From Paracoccaceae bacterium (GTDB lineage: Bacteria > Pseudomonadota > Alphaproteobacteria > Rhodobacterales > Rhodobacteraceae): DNA of 64,000 bases. A program made the translations under genes and the position numbers. The stretch spans positions 1 through 64,000 of the forward strand of contig JAGWAS010000014.1 of assembly GCA_021296235.1 (NCBI GenBank). The letters run 5' to 3'. Below the pieces are notes generated by a model. It did not search any database. It saw only the letters and a program-made list of their open reading frames with translations, and was not told the DNA's origin. Shown piece after piece: positions 8,839 through 19,746 of this stretch (positions within the stretch are counted from its first letter, which is position 1; every line of letters begins with the position of its first letter).

Positions 8839-10301
8839 TTTCCGCTCTCCGGAACGGCGCTCAATCCGCTGTAAAGCGCCAAATAGGCCTCGGCCGACGA
8901 ATCCCAACCGACCGGATGACGCATTGCCCGCCGCATCATTCCTTCCCAGAGTTCCCGGTCCCGAAAGGCATCGCAGCAACGGTCGATGGCCGATGCCAAG
9001 TTTGTGCTGGTTGTAGGGGAGAACTGAAAGCCCGTGGCAACTCCAGCTGCTCGCGCTGCTTCATTCAGATCAATGACGGTGTCGGCCAAACCACCAACCC
9101 GGGCCACCAGTGGCAGGCAACCATAGCGAAGACCGTAGAGTTGAGTCAGCCCGCAAGGCTCAAAGCGAGAGGGAATCACGATGCAATCGGCTCCCCCTTG
9201 CATCAGGTGCGAAAGCGACTCATCATATCCAATCCGCACACCAATTCTTGTCGGCGAGTCAGCAGCGGCAGCTTTGAAGCCGGCCTCAAGGTCCCCGTCC
9301 CCAGTGCCGAGCAGGACCAGTCCGGCACCGCGCGCCAGAAGCCGGGGAAGAACTTCAAGCAGCATATCCAAACCCTTTTGCCTCGTAAGTCGGCTGACCA
9401 CGCAGAAAAGCGGTGCGTTCGACCCGAGATCAAGACCGAACCGATCAAGAAGCTCCCTCCGGTTGGCAGATCGTTCCGGCAGATCGTTAGGCCCGAAATT
9501 CGCCGCAAGGGCGGGGTCGGCTACGGGATTCCAGACATCGAGATCCACCCCGTTAAGAATGCCTGTGAAGTCGCCTGCGCGGGCACCGAGAATTCCCTCA
9601 AATCCCATTCCGAATTCAGGGGACAGGAGTTCGCGGGCATAAGTTGGACTTACCGTGGTGATACGATCTGCCCATACCAAACCCGCCTTGAGAAAACTGA
9701 TGTTCCCGAAGTATTCGAGCCCCTCAATATGGAATTCAGTTGGGGTCAGGTTGAGCAAGGCCAACTGTTCGGGTCCGAACAGCCCCTGAAAGGCGATGTT
9801 GTGAATGGTGGTTACCGTTCGCGCAGCTGCGGGCGGACCAAGCCGAAGAAATGCCGGTCCCAGACCCGCCTGCCAGTCATGCGCATGCAACACATCCGGG
9901 CGCCAACTGCTCTTTCCCCGACCAATGCCCTTGCGCGCAACAATCGCTGCCATTCGTCCCAGAGCGGCAAAACGCAGGTGATTGTCGGGCCAGTCCCGGC
10001 CATCCGGGCCCAAATACGGATTGCCTGGCCGATTGTAGAGGTGGGGCGCAGTGACCAGCAGAAGCTCAAGCCCTTCCGCCGAAGCCGCAGTGATCCGCAA
10101 ATCCCCCAAGAATCCGTCATCCTCCCTGAGCAGTTCCCTTCCCGATGCAACCAACGACGCCAGTGCCGGGTACGCCGGGATCATGACCCGCACCGAAGCT
10201 CCCGTCTCCTTGAGTGCCTTTGGCAACGCCGAGACAACATCGGCCAATCCGCCCGTCTTCACGAAGGGGGCGCATTCTGATGCAACAAACAGGACCTTCA
10301 C
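8829..10301 (-). CDS. glgA: Glycogen synthase, ADP-glucose dependent
   Basis: GlgA transfers glucose from ADP-glucose to the non-reducing end of alpha-1,4-glucan. The 490-residue GT5 enzyme has the N-terminal KTGGLADVV nucleotide-sugar loop (15-23), HAHDWQAG, the GVDLDVWNP hinge region and the C-terminal FEPCGLTQLYGLRYG donor-site motif containing the catalytic Glu. Length is typical. It begins 12 bp after glgC and overlaps pgm at its 3' end. Confidence 0.96.
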   Translation of the reverse strand: MKVLFVASECAPFVKTGGLADVVSALPKALKETGASVRVMIPAYPALASLVASGRELLREDDGFLGDLRITAASAEGLELLLVTAPHLYNRPGNPYLGPDGRDWPDNHLRFAALGRMAAIVARKGIGRGKSSWRPDVLHAHDWQAGLGPAFLRLGPPAAARTVTTIHNIAFQGLFGPEQLALLNLTPTEFHIEGLEYFGNISFLKAGLVWADRITTVSPTYARELLSPEFGMGFEGILGARAGDFTGILNGVDLDVWNPVADPALAANFGPNDLPERSANRRELLDRFGLDLGSNAPLFCVVSRLTRQKGLDMLLEVLPRLLARGAGLVLLGTGDGDLEAGFKAAAADSPTRIGVRIGYDESLSHLMQGGADCIVIPSRFEPCGLTQLYGLRYGCLPLVARVGGLADTVIDLNEAARAAGVATGFQFSPTTSTNLASAIDRCCDAFRDRELWEGMMRRAMRHPVGWDSSAEAYLALYSGLSAVPESGKCI

Positions 10302-10313
10302 CGGAGCCGACCC

Positions 10314-11573
10314 TCAGCCCATTGCATTCAGCATCTGCTGCGTGATCAGGCAGATGCCTGAATCAGTCCTGCGGAAGCGCTTAGCGTCCAGCGCCGGATC
10401 CTCACCGACAACCAGCCCTTCCGGGATGCGCACGCCCCTGTCGACAACCACATCCCTAAGCCGTGCGCTTCTATCGATCTCAACCGATGGAAGCGCGACC
10501 ACACGTGACAAACGGCTGTATGAATTGCACTTCACATTGGTGAAGAGCAAACTCCTTTCGATCCTGCTGCCGGATATGATGCAGCCGCCCGAAACCAGCG
10601 AACTGATCGCCGAACCGCGCCGGTCGTCCTCGTCATGAATAAATTTTGCAGGCGGCGTAACCTCGCTATAACTCCAGACGGGCCAACTCATGTCATAGAG
10701 ATCAAGCTCCGGGTTGAAATCCGTCAAATCGATGTTCGCCTTCCAGAAGGCATCAATGGTTCCGACATCGCGCCAATATACGTTGCTTCCGGCCCCTCCG
10801 CGCACGCAGCTGTCCGACAATTTGTGTGCAACCGCCCTTCCGCCTCTGACAATTTTGGGAATGACATCCTTACCGAAATCATGGCTTGATTCCCCATCCG
10901 CGGCGTCAGCGCGCAGGAATTCGTATAGATCTGTTGCCTTGAACACATAGATTCCCATTGACGCCAGTGCCATGTCGGGTTGACCGGGCATGGCAGGAGG
11001 GTCCGCGGGCTTTTCGATGAAATCGATGATCCGTTGTGTTTCGTCGATATGCATTACACCGAGAGCTGAAGCTTCCGTCAACGGAACCTCAACGCAACCG
11101 ACAGTAACGTCGGCGCCAGACTCCACATGCTGGCGCAGCATCACCTCGTAGTCCTGCTTGTAAATGTGATCACCCGCCAGGATCAGCACATAGTCCGGCG
11201 CGTAGCTGTTCATGATGTCAATGTTCTGGAAAACAGCATCCGCCGTGCCGAGATAGATGTCGCGCCCTTCCACGCGTTGAGAAGCCGGGAGAATGTCGAG
11301 ACCCTCACCGCGACCGGCGGAAAGGAAGTTCCAACCCAACTGCAGATGGCGGATTAATGAGTGGGCCTTGTACTGTGTGGCCACACTGAGGCGCCTGATT
11401 CCTGAATTGATGGCATTGGATAGCGCAAAATCGATGATCCTGCTCTTGCCTGCGAAGAACACGGCGGGCTTTGCGCGCTTTTGGGTGAGTTCCTTGAGAC
11501 GGCTGCCGCGACCGCCTGCCAAGACGAATGCCATGGTTCGGCGACCGATCCGATATGAAGGTCCATTGTTCAT
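10314..11573 (-). CDS. glgC: Glucose-1-phosphate adenylyltransferase
   Basis: GlgC makes ADP-glucose from ATP and glucose 1-phosphate and is the allosterically controlled step of bacterial glycogen synthesis. The 419-residue protein has the nucleotidyltransferase signature [11 protein letters not shown] with downstream [18 protein letters not shown], the DHIYKQDY catalytic region, FIEKP sugar-binding segment, and a C-terminal left-handed beta-helix domain. Start at ATG 11573 with GAGGA upstream. It is the first gene of the glgC-glgA-pgm-glgX run, and its upstream DNA is a 1.1-kb unassigned stretch, so a promoter probably lies just beyond 11573. Confidence 0.96.
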   Translation of the reverse strand: MNNGPSYRIGRRTMAFVLAGGRGSRLKELTQKRAKPAVFFAGKSRIIDFALSNAINSGIRRLSVATQYKAHSLIRHLQLGWNFLSAGRGEGLDILPASQRVEGRDIYLGTADAVFQNIDIMNSYAPDYVLILAGDHIYKQDYEVMLRQHVESGADVTVGCVEVPLTEASALGVMHIDETQRIIDFIEKPADPPAMPGQPDMALASMGIYVFKATDLYEFLRADAADGESSHDFGKDVIPKIVRGGRAVAHKLSDSCVRGGAGSNVYWRDVGTIDAFWKANIDLTDFNPELDLYDMSWPVWSYSEVTPPAKFIHDEDDRRGSAISSLVSGGCIISGSRIERSLLFTNVKCNSYSRLSRVVALPSVEIDRSARLRDVVVDRGVRIPEGLVVGEDPALDAKRFRRTDSGICLITQQMLNAMG

Positions 11574-12692
11574 TCGCTGATCCTCAGGCTCCCCTTGCGT
11601 TCACAGACATTTCTCCAGTTGCCTGTGCTACCGGTTTCATGGCTTCACGAACCACATGTTTCAGCCCTGTTTTCAATTCGCAAACGGTTCACTCTCCACT
11701 GGATGATCGCAATGGGTGATGTATGAGTTGAAACGGTTGATCCTTTCCCGGTGTAAGTCATCCAAGACGCAAATTGACCCAACCCTGTCTGGCAACCACC
11801 CGATCGGCAATTTGCGAATTGAATGGATCGTGCCAAAATCTCCAGCGTGACAGCGATCAGTGATCTGGCAAACAAAGCTCCTTCGGACCAACTGGGTCGC
11901 TATCTTGTCGGCAGCCTGTTGTGCAATGTCAAGTGATCTTGCCAATTCCAATGGGTCAAATCCGGGCCTCTTGTAAAGATGGAGCCGGAGATGACGGTCG
12001 TTCTTGATGGCAATTGGCCGACTGACTGGTTGCCGATGCTTTAGTGAATTGTCAAAATCGCGCTGCATGCAACCCGAAGTGCTGGCCGGTCCGTCGCAGT
12101 CGGTCAGCGGCCTGAACCAGGCGCAATTGATGCAACATTTGAGACACGTCAATTGAGTCCGGAGGAACTGTATCGATATTGCGTTGTTTTCGTTTATCAA
12201 TCGGCCAAGGAGGTTCACAGATCGATCCGGCGAACATCCAATGTCAGCAACCGGCGGGAGCTAAGTGCCTTGATCGTCTGAGGAATGCCTCAGTTGTATT
12301 CTGTCCCCGATATCGCCTGGATAGGAATTGTCACTCCATTCCTTGAAGGCTCCGGACAAAAATCTGGGAAAACGGTCAATTAAAGGCGGTTGTCATAACC
12401 GCATTCCCTGACTGATCTGCCAAATCCTTCGCAACAGAACAGTCGGAGCATCCGGAAGTGATTTGCTCGATTGCAAGGCGACATACGTCAGCACCATTGT
12501 AACAGAACATAAGATATTTGCTGAAGGTTGTTCTGTTTTGTCGGTCCAAGAACTCCATTTTCAGTCCCCCAGATATATCACTGCTGCTGCGCAGTGCGCT
12601 CTTGTAGCCATTGCATCTATGCTCGACCACCGATACGCAAATGTGTCTAGATTACTTCTCTGGACACTCGTACATGGGAGGTGGTTTGGGCA
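11574..12692. other. Unassigned 1.1-kb stretch inside the glycogen locus
   Basis: No gene could be identified. Minus-strand frames worth noting are 11673-12218 (181 codons, helical middle part), 12052-12237 (61 codons) and 12376-12558 (60 codons, ATG with a GGGGGA-like site, begins MEFLDRQNRTTFSKYL). None shows a family I recognise, and overlapping frames are also open. The proximal end should carry the glgC promoter. The stretch may be inserted or decayed DNA, since glgB and glgC are adjacent in related gene orders. Confidence 0.35.
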
Positions 12693-13646
12693 TCACGGCT
12701 TGAGCGACTGGTGCTTGGGCAGAACCGGCTTGACTGATCCCAATGACCCGGTTGGGCCGGCGGCGGATGCAAGCCACGAAACAAATCGCAGGATCGATAC
12801 CCGGGCGCCCGGCAGGTTGAGGGCGACGTATTGCATGCCGTTTGCGGAAAACCCAAAGGGGGCCAAAAGTCGGCCCGCAGCGATGTCGTCCCGAACAAGG
12901 ACAATCGGAGCGATCGCAACGCCGAGGCCCGCAATCGCAGCCTCCAGCATGAAATAGAAATGTTCGAATTCCGATCCGTTGAGGTTGAGCGAAATGCCCT
13001 GGGCCGCGGCCCAATCTTCCCATGCCCCAGCCCGTGTGCGGGTATGAAGCAGTGGAAGGGACCCGATCTGCGCCGGTTCCGTCAATCCACCCTCCGGGAG
13101 AATGCGAGGGCTCAATACGGGCCCTACGGCATCTTCGAACAGCGGCGTAACGACCACTCCCTTCCCAAATTGCCGTCCAACCCTGATCGCCACATCCGCG
13201 GTGCTTCGGCGCAGGTCGATTGGTCCGTCGTCGGCACTGAGCCGAATTTCCACCTCCGGGTTGTGATTCCGGAAATCATGGAGCATCGGGATTAGCCAGC
13301 GCATGGTCAACGTCCCCAGACAGGAAACACTGACCACATCGTTTTGCGTCCCACCAACTTGATACACTGCCTCCTGGATCGCATCGAATGCCAGCGTGAG
13401 CTGCGGAAGCAGTCGCTTGGCCTGGTCCGAAAGGACAAGCCTGGTCCGGGAACCCTCAAACAGACGGACCCCGAGCAGGTTCTCCAGCCCTTTGATCTGG
13501 CGACTGACCGCACTGTGCGTAACACACAACTCGTTGGCAGCCGCGGTCATCGTGCCCAGTCTTGCGGTTGACTCGAATGCACGCAGGGCATTCAGCGGCA
13601 ATGCGCCCCTTTTCAATCTGTGGGCCCCTCTCTGAATCCACGGCAT
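12693..13646 (-). CDS. LysR-family regulator, GcvA-like
   Basis: The 317-residue protein has an N-terminal winged helix (LNALRAFESTARLGTMTAAA followed by NELCVTHSAVSRQIKGLE) and a type-2 periplasmic-binding effector domain. The LNALRAFE opening and the RRSTADVAIRVG segment are typical of the GcvA subgroup. The frame begins at ATG 13646, but AAGGGG before TTG 13601 gives a second candidate that matches the usual GcvA N-terminus (PLNALRAF). A perfect TGTGA-N7-TCACA palindrome sits just upstream. It faces away from the EamA transporter, which it may control; it is not evidently tied to the glycogen genes. Confidence 0.92.
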   Translation of the reverse strand: MPWIQRGAHRLKRGALPLNALRAFESTARLGTMTAAANELCVTHSAVSRQIKGLENLLGVRLFEGSRTRLVLSDQAKRLLPQLTLAFDAIQEAVYQVGGTQNDVVSVSCLGTLTMRWLIPMLHDFRNHNPEVEIRLSADDGPIDLRRSTADVAIRVGRQFGKGVVVTPLFEDAVGPVLSPRILPEGGLTEPAQIGSLPLLHTRTRAGAWEDWAAAQGISLNLNGSEFEHFYFMLEAAIAGLGVAIAPIVLVRDDIAAGRLLAPFGFSANGMQYVALNLPGARVSILRFVSWLASAAGPTGSLGSVKPVLPKHQSLKP

Positions 13647-13649
13647 AAC

Positions 13650-13666
13650 TGTGACTATTTCTCACA
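13650..13666. promoter_or_regulatory. Perfect inverted repeat upstream of LysR gene
   Basis: TGTGACTATTTCTCACA has perfect 5-bp arms with a 7-bp spacer and includes a T-N11-A core, the form of a LysR-type box. It lies in the 274-bp divergent gap between the LysR gene and the EamA transporter gene, so autoregulation or control of the transporter is plausible. Confidence 0.45.
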
Positions 13667-13920
13667 TATGCCCGAACATTGATCAATTCAAATCCATCCC
13701 CAGCCGTGAGATAACAACTGCCGGTAAGGAGATTTTCCGGCATTCCGGCTAAGGGCTTGTCCCGCGTTCAGAGGCGGTGCCGGATCGAATTCATATCCGG
13801 ATGCGGCTTTGCAACCGCTGCATGCGCGTTCTTGATCGAATAGGGCAGCTCCGCCTGATGGCGGCACGACAGAGGCAAAAACCCAAGAAATATCGAAAGC
13901 CATTCCGGAGGTGATTCAAG

Positions 13921-14760
13921 TTGGAGATCAGTGTCTTTCTCGCGGTCCTCGCCGCGGCATTGCTGCATGCGGGCTGGAACAGTGTGGTCAAAGTGGGGCT
14001 AGATCGCTACTCGACCGTGCTGCTTCTCGCATGCGTGCAAGCGCTGATTGCACTGCCGTTGCTGCCTTTCGTGCCTGCACCAGCCATGGCTTCGTGGGGT
14101 TGGATCGGGATCTCGGCCTTGCTTCACATAGGATACAAGATCTTTCTGGTTAAGGCGTATGACTACGCAGATCTCAGTCAGGCCTACCCGATCGCTCGCG
14201 GCGTGGCTCCATTCCTTGTACTCTTGTTCTCTTTCGTGTACCTTGGGATTGGATTCACCTGGTCCGAGACACTCTCCGTTCTGGCTATCTGCGGCGGAAT
14301 TCTTGTGTTGGCGCTGAAGGGCAGCGATACAGGCCGGATAAGCGGGCGGGCATTGCTTTTTTCACTTGCCACTGCGGGATTCACCGCAAGTTACACACTT
14401 GTCGACGGTCTGGGTGCCCGGATCGCCGGGACCGCATCCGGCTACATTCTCTGGATGGTGGTGGGTGATGCAGCCGGGATGATTCTTCATGCAATTTGGA
14501 GGCGCGGGTTTGTCGTGAATTACTCGCTGAGAACTTCCTGGAAGCTGGGCCTCAGTGCCGGAGCGATGTCACTCGGTTCATACTGGATCGCGGTCTGGGC
14601 ATTCACGATGGCACCAATCGCCCTGGTTGCCGCATTGAGGGAAACCAGCATCTTGTTCGCGACCATCATCGCGGCGACGGTGATCGGGGAACGCGTAAAT
14701 GGTTGGCGATGGCTTGCCGCCGTCTGCATTGTCTGCGGAGTGATTCTGGTAAAGCTCTGA
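13921..14760 (+). CDS. EamA/DMT-family inner-membrane transporter
   Basis: The 279-residue, very hydrophobic protein has about ten predicted membrane segments in two EamA repeats, the second beginning near residue 140. Family members export amino acids, metabolites or drugs, or import small solutes. Motifs include AYPIARGVAPFLVLLF in the first repeat and ALVAALRETSILFATIIAA in the second. Translation starts at TTG 13921, preceded by GGAGG about nine bases upstream. It is divergent from the GcvA-like regulator, which may respond to its substrate. The substrate cannot be inferred. Confidence 0.88.
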   Translation: MEISVFLAVLAAALLHAGWNSVVKVGLDRYSTVLLLACVQALIALPLLPFVPAPAMASWGWIGISALLHIGYKIFLVKAYDYADLSQAYPIARGVAPFLVLLFSFVYLGIGFTWSETLSVLAICGGILVLALKGSDTGRISGRALLFSLATAGFTASYTLVDGLGARIAGTASGYILWMVVGDAAGMILHAIWRRGFVVNYSLRTSWKLGLSAGAMSLGSYWIAVWAFTMAPIALVAALRETSILFATIIAATVIGERVNGWRWLAAVCIVCGVILVKL

Positions 14761-14988
14761 TCCCGAGCCGCTGGGGGGCATTCGGGCATTCAACGACACA
14801 CACGTCTTCCACCGGCACCTAGGTCTTCAGCCGCAGGGATCCCACGCGTGAAATCAGGGCGGCACCTCGCCGGCCGTCGGAATCAGAATTGCGGAATCCG
14901 GTGTTGCATCAAGAAACTGCCGGGCAGGCTGAGAGATGAGTTCCGGTTGAACGTGCAATCCTTCAGGTCGCAGATGAACCTGCTGTCC

Positions 14989-17187
14989 TCACACACCCGA
15001 ATGCTCGAACATCAGGGTCGACAAGGGAGGCAGGGTGATCTCGATTGACTGTGAACGGTCATGACACGGTATTGGGCCGCTCTCGACACGGCCAAAATTG
15101 CCTCTTCCGCCCCCCGAATATTCCGACGCATCCGTATTCAACCGTTCAATCCACACTCCCGCTTCGGGCACTCCCAACAGGTATGACCGCCGTTCGACCG
15201 GGGTGAAGTTGCAAACCACGACCACGTGAGGCGTTCGCTCGGCCCGACGTTCCCACGCGTAGATCGACAACTCCTCGGCGCCGGCCTCAATCCAGCGGAA
15301 ACCGTCCGAATTGCAGTCTCCGCGGTGGAGTGCCGGCGTGTTCCGATAGAGTCGATTGAGATCCCGCACGAGCCGCTGAATCCCTACATGCTCCGGCATA
15401 TCCAGAAGATGCCAATCGAGCTGAGCGTCATGGTTCCATTCCGCGGGTTGCGCAATATCCTGGCCCATGAACAGGAGTTTCTTGCCCGGATGCCCCCACA
15501 TGAACCCATAGTAGGCGCGAAGATTGGCAAACCGGTCGGCATTGCCGCCTGGCATGCGACCAAGGATTGATCCCTTGCCGTGCACCACCTCGTCATGGCT
15601 CAGAGGCAGGATGAAATTCTCGGAGTGAGCATAGTGGAAACCAAAAGTCATCTGGTGATGGTGATGGCGACGGTGAATGGGATCCCGTTTCATGTACTCC
15701 AGAGTGTCGTTCATCCAGCCCATGTTCCATTTGAATCCGAACCCCAAACCGCCGTCGCTGGTCGGGCGCGACACGCCCGGCCACGCCGTCGACTCCTCGG
15801 CCACAGTCATGACCGATTTATCCGCGCCGTAAACCAGTTCGTTCATTCGTTTAAGAAAGGCGATCGCATCAAGGTTCTCGCGCCCACCGTGAATGTTCGG
15901 AATCCACTCTCCCTCAGGGCGCGAATAGTCGCGATAGAGCATTGATGCCACGGCATCGACCCGCAATCCATCCAAATGGTACTCGTTCAGCCAAAAGAGC
16001 GCATTGGAAATCAGATAATTGCTGACCTCGCGCCTGCCATAGTTGAATATCAGGGTGTTCCAGTCCTTGTGGAAGCCTTCGCGCGGATCGGCATGTTCAT
16101 AGAGCGGCGTGCCAACGAACCGTGCCAACCCATGCGGATCCGCGGGAAAATGCCCGGGCACCCAATCAAGGATGACACCAAGCCCGGACTGATGAGCCGT
16201 TTCGACGAATTTGCGAAACTCACTCGGTGTTCCATGCCTGATCGTTGGCGCAAAAAGGCCAATGGGCTGGTAGCCCCAAGATCCACCAAATGGGTGCTCC
16301 ATAACCGGCATCAGTTCGATATGGGTGAATCCCAACTCCGCAACATATGGAACCAGTTCGGTGGAGTGCTCCAAATAGGACAACGGCCGGTTGCCCTCCT
16401 CCGGCCGCCGCCGCCACGAACCCAAATGCACCTCGTAGATTGAAATCGGTGCATCCGTCCGTTGTGCATTTGCCCGCCGCTCGATCCATTCTCCGTCTTC
16501 CCAGTCGCGGTTCGAAATATCGCGCACCACCGAGGCTGTGGCCGGTGGATGCTCGGCGCCGAAACCGATTGGATCCGCCTTATGAGGAATTACCGTTCCG
16601 TCGGGCGACTTGATTTCGAATTTATATCGGGCACCCTCTTTGAGGCCCGGCACAAATATCTCCCAAATTCCCGAAGATCCCCGTGCACGCATCGGATGAC
16701 GCAGCCCATCCCAGGAATTGAAGTCCCCCACAACGGAGACTCTCCTTGCATTCGGAGCCCAGACGGCAAAGCACACACCCTCCGCACCTTCATGCACAAC
16801 CACATGGGCACCGAGGGCCTTCCAGAGACTGATATGATTCCCTTCATTCAAGAGATGTTCGTCAAGTTCGCCGAGCACGGGGCCGAACCGGTAGGAATCT
16901 TCAGATTCCCAACTCTCCGTCCCGCGCCGGAAGCGCAGCCGATAGTCTCCTGGATTCTCCGGAACCAAACCGACAAACAATCCGGCAGTCCCTGCTGGCA
17001 TCAACTCGCCCAGCATACTGCCGCCCGAATCCATCACGGCTGCCTCATCTGCACAGGGCATGAATGCCCGAACGATCCAACCCATTCCAGTTTGGTGCGG
17101 TCCCAGCACGCGGAATGGATCGCCATGATCACCGGAGGCGATGGCCCTCGCCTCGCCTGCGTCGACCAATTCCCCGGCGGCGGTCAA
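14989..17187 (-). CDS. glgB: 1,4-alpha-glucan branching enzyme
   Basis: GlgB cuts alpha-1,4 chains and re-attaches them as alpha-1,6 branches. The 732-residue form has an N-terminal CBM48 region ([20 protein letters not shown]) and a GH13 barrel with [11 protein letters not shown] (nucleophile Asp411), [10 protein letters not shown] (acid Glu464) and [12 protein letters not shown]. The frame is open to 17361, but I chose TTG 17187: GAGG lies seven bases upstream, it overlaps the glgP stop as TTGA, and the length becomes typical. glgP and glgB are therefore translationally coupled. Confidence 0.94.
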   Translation of the reverse strand: MTAAGELVDAGEARAIASGDHGDPFRVLGPHQTGMGWIVRAFMPCADEAAVMDSGGSMLGELMPAGTAGLFVGLVPENPGDYRLRFRRGTESWESEDSYRFGPVLGELDEHLLNEGNHISLWKALGAHVVVHEGAEGVCFAVWAPNARRVSVVGDFNSWDGLRHPMRARGSSGIWEIFVPGLKEGARYKFEIKSPDGTVIPHKADPIGFGAEHPPATASVVRDISNRDWEDGEWIERRANAQRTDAPISIYEVHLGSWRRRPEEGNRPLSYLEHSTELVPYVAELGFTHIELMPVMEHPFGGSWGYQPIGLFAPTIRHGTPSEFRKFVETAHQSGLGVILDWVPGHFPADPHGLARFVGTPLYEHADPREGFHKDWNTLIFNYGRREVSNYLISNALFWLNEYHLDGLRVDAVASMLYRDYSRPEGEWIPNIHGGRENLDAIAFLKRMNELVYGADKSVMTVAEESTAWPGVSRPTSDGGLGFGFKWNMGWMNDTLEYMKRDPIHRRHHHHQMTFGFHYAHSENFILPLSHDEVVHGKGSILGRMPGGNADRFANLRAYYGFMWGHPGKKLLFMGQDIAQPAEWNHDAQLDWHLLDMPEHVGIQRLVRDLNRLYRNTPALHRGDCNSDGFRWIEAGAEELSIYAWERRAERTPHVVVVCNFTPVERRSYLLGVPEAGVWIERLNTDASEYSGGGRGNFGRVESGPIPCHDRSQSIEITLPPLSTLMFEHSGV

Positions 17188-19610
17188 AGTCCTGCCTCGA
17201 CCTGCCAAATCTCCTTGGCATAGCCGCGAACCGCGCGATCCGAAGAGAACCAACCGCTCCGGGCGGTGTTCAGAACTGCACTTCGGGCCCATCCGGCCGG
17301 GTCCCGCCAAGCCGCGTCCACACTGCGCTGTGCCTTCCAATAGGCGTCGAAATCGGCGCAAAGCATGAAATGATCATGTCCCCTCAAGCCATTGGTAATG
17401 GCATGAAACCGCTCCGGTTCCTCGGGAGAAAACGCCCCACCGGAGATCTGTTCCAAAACCTCCGCCAACCGCGGCGAGGCGGATATGAAAGCCTCGGGAT
17501 CGTAGCTGCGGCGCCGTTCCACCACTTCATCCGTGTTCATGCCGAAGATGAAGATGTTCTCGCTTCCGACCCTTTCGGCAATTTCGACATTGGCGCCATC
17601 GGAGGTTCCGATGGTCAACGACCCATTCAACGCAAGTTTCATGTTGCCGGTGCCCGATGCCTCCATTCCCGCGGTTGAGATCTGCTCAGACAGGTCCGCC
17701 GCAGGTATGAACCGCTCAGCCATGGAAACGTTGTAGTTGGGTGGGAACAGGATCAGGAGTTGCCCGCGCGTTTCAGGATCGGAATTGATCACCTGGGCCA
17801 CATCGTTGAGCAACTTAATGATGAGTTTCGCCATCCTGTATCCCGGTGCAGCCTTGCCTCCGAAAATCTTGACGCGCGGCACCCAACCAGCGCCGGGATT
17901 GCGGCGCATCTCGTTCCACAGCGCAATTGTCTCAAGCAGGTTGAGGAGTTGACGCTTGTATTCGTGGAACCGCTTGATGTGGACATCAAACATTGTGTCC
18001 GGGTCGGGTTTCTGACCTGTCGCAGTGCCAAACCAATTCGCCAAGCGAACCTTGTTGGCCCGTCTGGCCGCCATGAACCGCTTACTGAAGGATGCATCCT
18101 CGGCCAGCGGCTCAACGGTGGACAGCTCCTCAAGTTCATCGACCCAACCATCCCCCATTGTTTCCGTAAGCAAGGCCCGCAGTTCAGGGTTGCATCCGTA
18201 TAGCCAACGGCGCGGCGTTACACCGTTGGTCTGGTTTTCAATGCGCTCGGGATGCAATCCGTGCAATTCAGAGAAAACCGACATCCTCATGAGCTTCGTG
18301 TGAAGGTTCGAAACCCCGTTCACCCGGCGAGCCATGACAAATGCAAGTTCGCCCATCCGCACTTCGTCGCCGCGGCGTATGCCGGCGCCGGAGGCCCGCC
18401 TGCGGCCTGCTGCCGCGCAGTCCCGCATGTGGCGTTCATCAATTCTGCCGATCAATTCCAAATGGCGCGGCAGAACCCGTCCCACCAATTCGGCCGGCCA
18501 GCATTCCAGTGCTTCCGGCATCAGCGTGTGGTTGGTATAGTGCAGCGTGTCCCGGGCGATATCGAATGCCTGGTCAAAACCCAAACCTCTCTCGTCAGTC
18601 AGCAACCGCACCAACTCAGGCCCTGCAATCGCCGGATGAGTATCGTTGAGCTGGATCGCAACCCTGCTCGGCAATGCCGCAAGATCATCATGATCCGCCT
18701 CAAACCGATGCAGGATGTCCCGCAGTGAAGCAGACGTGAAGAAATATTCCTGCCTGAGCCGCAACTCTCTGCCTTGCGGTGTGGTGTCGTCGGGATAAAG
18801 CACACGGCTGATGGACTCGGCCAGAATGGCAGGTGTGCGGGCCCCAATGAAATCGCCCCTGTTGAATGCGTCGAGCTCAAGCTCCCTTTTTGGTTTTACC
18901 GACCAGAGCCTGAGTGTGTTGACCCAACGGCACTTCCAACCGGCGATTGGAGTGTCGTGGGCGACGGCACGAACCGTTTCACCCGGCGTCCAGACTTTGC
19001 CATTGTGTGTCCGTTCAACCGCGCCTCCAAATCCGATTTCAAGGCTCGTTTCGCTGCGTTCAAATTCCCAGACATTGCGCTGAGCCAACCAATCCTCTGC
19101 CTCCTCGGCCTGCCACCCGCCTTCAAATTCCTGACGAAACAGGCCGTGGGCATAGCGAATTCCATATCCTGTTCCGGCAACACCGATGGAGGACATCGAC
19201 TCGAGAAAACAGGCCGCAAGCCGGCCAAGCCCGCCATTTCCAAGTGCTGCATCCGGCTCGTCCGCCAACAATTCCGCATAGTCAACGCCGAGGGCGGTGG
19301 CGGCCTCGCGTGCAGTGTCCTCAAGGCCAAGATTGGCAATGGCATCCTCAAGAAGCCGTCCGATCAGGAACTCCATTGAGAGATAGCAAACGCGTTTGCG
19401 CTCCTCGGCATGTATCCGTTCGATCGTGCGCAGCCATGGCGCAACGACCTGATCCCGCACCGCAAGGCTCAGTGCCAGCCTCCAGTCGGTTAACTGCGCA
19501 GCTGATGTCGATTTGCCAATTGAGAACATCAAATGATGCTTGATGCATGTTTGAAGCGTAAGCGGACATGCCGATTCATTGTCTTGGAACATGGGGTTCA
19601 TCAATTCCAT
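17184..19610 (-). CDS. glgP: Glycogen phosphorylase
   Basis: GlgP phosphorolyses alpha-1,4 ends of glycogen to glucose 1-phosphate using pyridoxal phosphate. The 808-residue product has [12 protein letters not shown] near the N-terminus, [20 protein letters not shown], and the pyridoxal-lysine segment [20 protein letters not shown]. The start at ATG 19610 has AGGAG six bases upstream. It heads the glgP-glgB pair and overlaps glgB. The upstream gap to the iminopeptidase stop is 136 bp and should contain the promoter. Confidence 0.96.
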   Translation of the reverse strand: MELMNPMFQDNESACPLTLQTCIKHHLMFSIGKSTSAAQLTDWRLALSLAVRDQVVAPWLRTIERIHAEERKRVCYLSMEFLIGRLLEDAIANLGLEDTAREAATALGVDYAELLADEPDAALGNGGLGRLAACFLESMSSIGVAGTGYGIRYAHGLFRQEFEGGWQAEEAEDWLAQRNVWEFERSETSLEIGFGGAVERTHNGKVWTPGETVRAVAHDTPIAGWKCRWVNTLRLWSVKPKRELELDAFNRGDFIGARTPAILAESISRVLYPDDTTPQGRELRLRQEYFFTSASLRDILHRFEADHDDLAALPSRVAIQLNDTHPAIAGPELVRLLTDERGLGFDQAFDIARDTLHYTNHTLMPEALECWPAELVGRVLPRHLELIGRIDERHMRDCAAAGRRRASGAGIRRGDEVRMGELAFVMARRVNGVSNLHTKLMRMSVFSELHGLHPERIENQTNGVTPRRWLYGCNPELRALLTETMGDGWVDELEELSTVEPLAEDASFSKRFMAARRANKVRLANWFGTATGQKPDPDTMFDVHIKRFHEYKRQLLNLLETIALWNEMRRNPGAGWVPRVKIFGGKAAPGYRMAKLIIKLLNDVAQVINSDPETRGQLLILFPPNYNVSMAERFIPAADLSEQISTAGMEASGTGNMKLALNGSLTIGTSDGANVEIAERVGSENIFIFGMNTDEVVERRRSYDPEAFISASPRLAEVLEQISGGAFSPEEPERFHAITNGLRGHDHFMLCADFDAYWKAQRSVDAAWRDPAGWARSAVLNTARSGWFSSDRAVRGYAKEIWQVEAGL

Positions 19611-19746
19611 CGCGGCTCCTGCATTGTTCTGCCGTTACAGCGTTACCCAATCCCGAGTGGATGGATTGACGTCTATGATTGCCACTTGTCCAAGGCAATC
19701 AACGACGTATCCGCATCATGGAATTCCGCTTTGAAAATTCCGCAGG

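Noticed and set aside
8916-10280. 454-codon plus-strand frame opposite glgA
   Set aside because: Complement of a highly conserved glycogen synthase; no independent protein features.
11673-12218. 181-codon minus-strand frame upstream of glgC
   Set aside because: Not listed as a gene because no motif, start context or family was seen; kept only as a note in the unassigned stretch.
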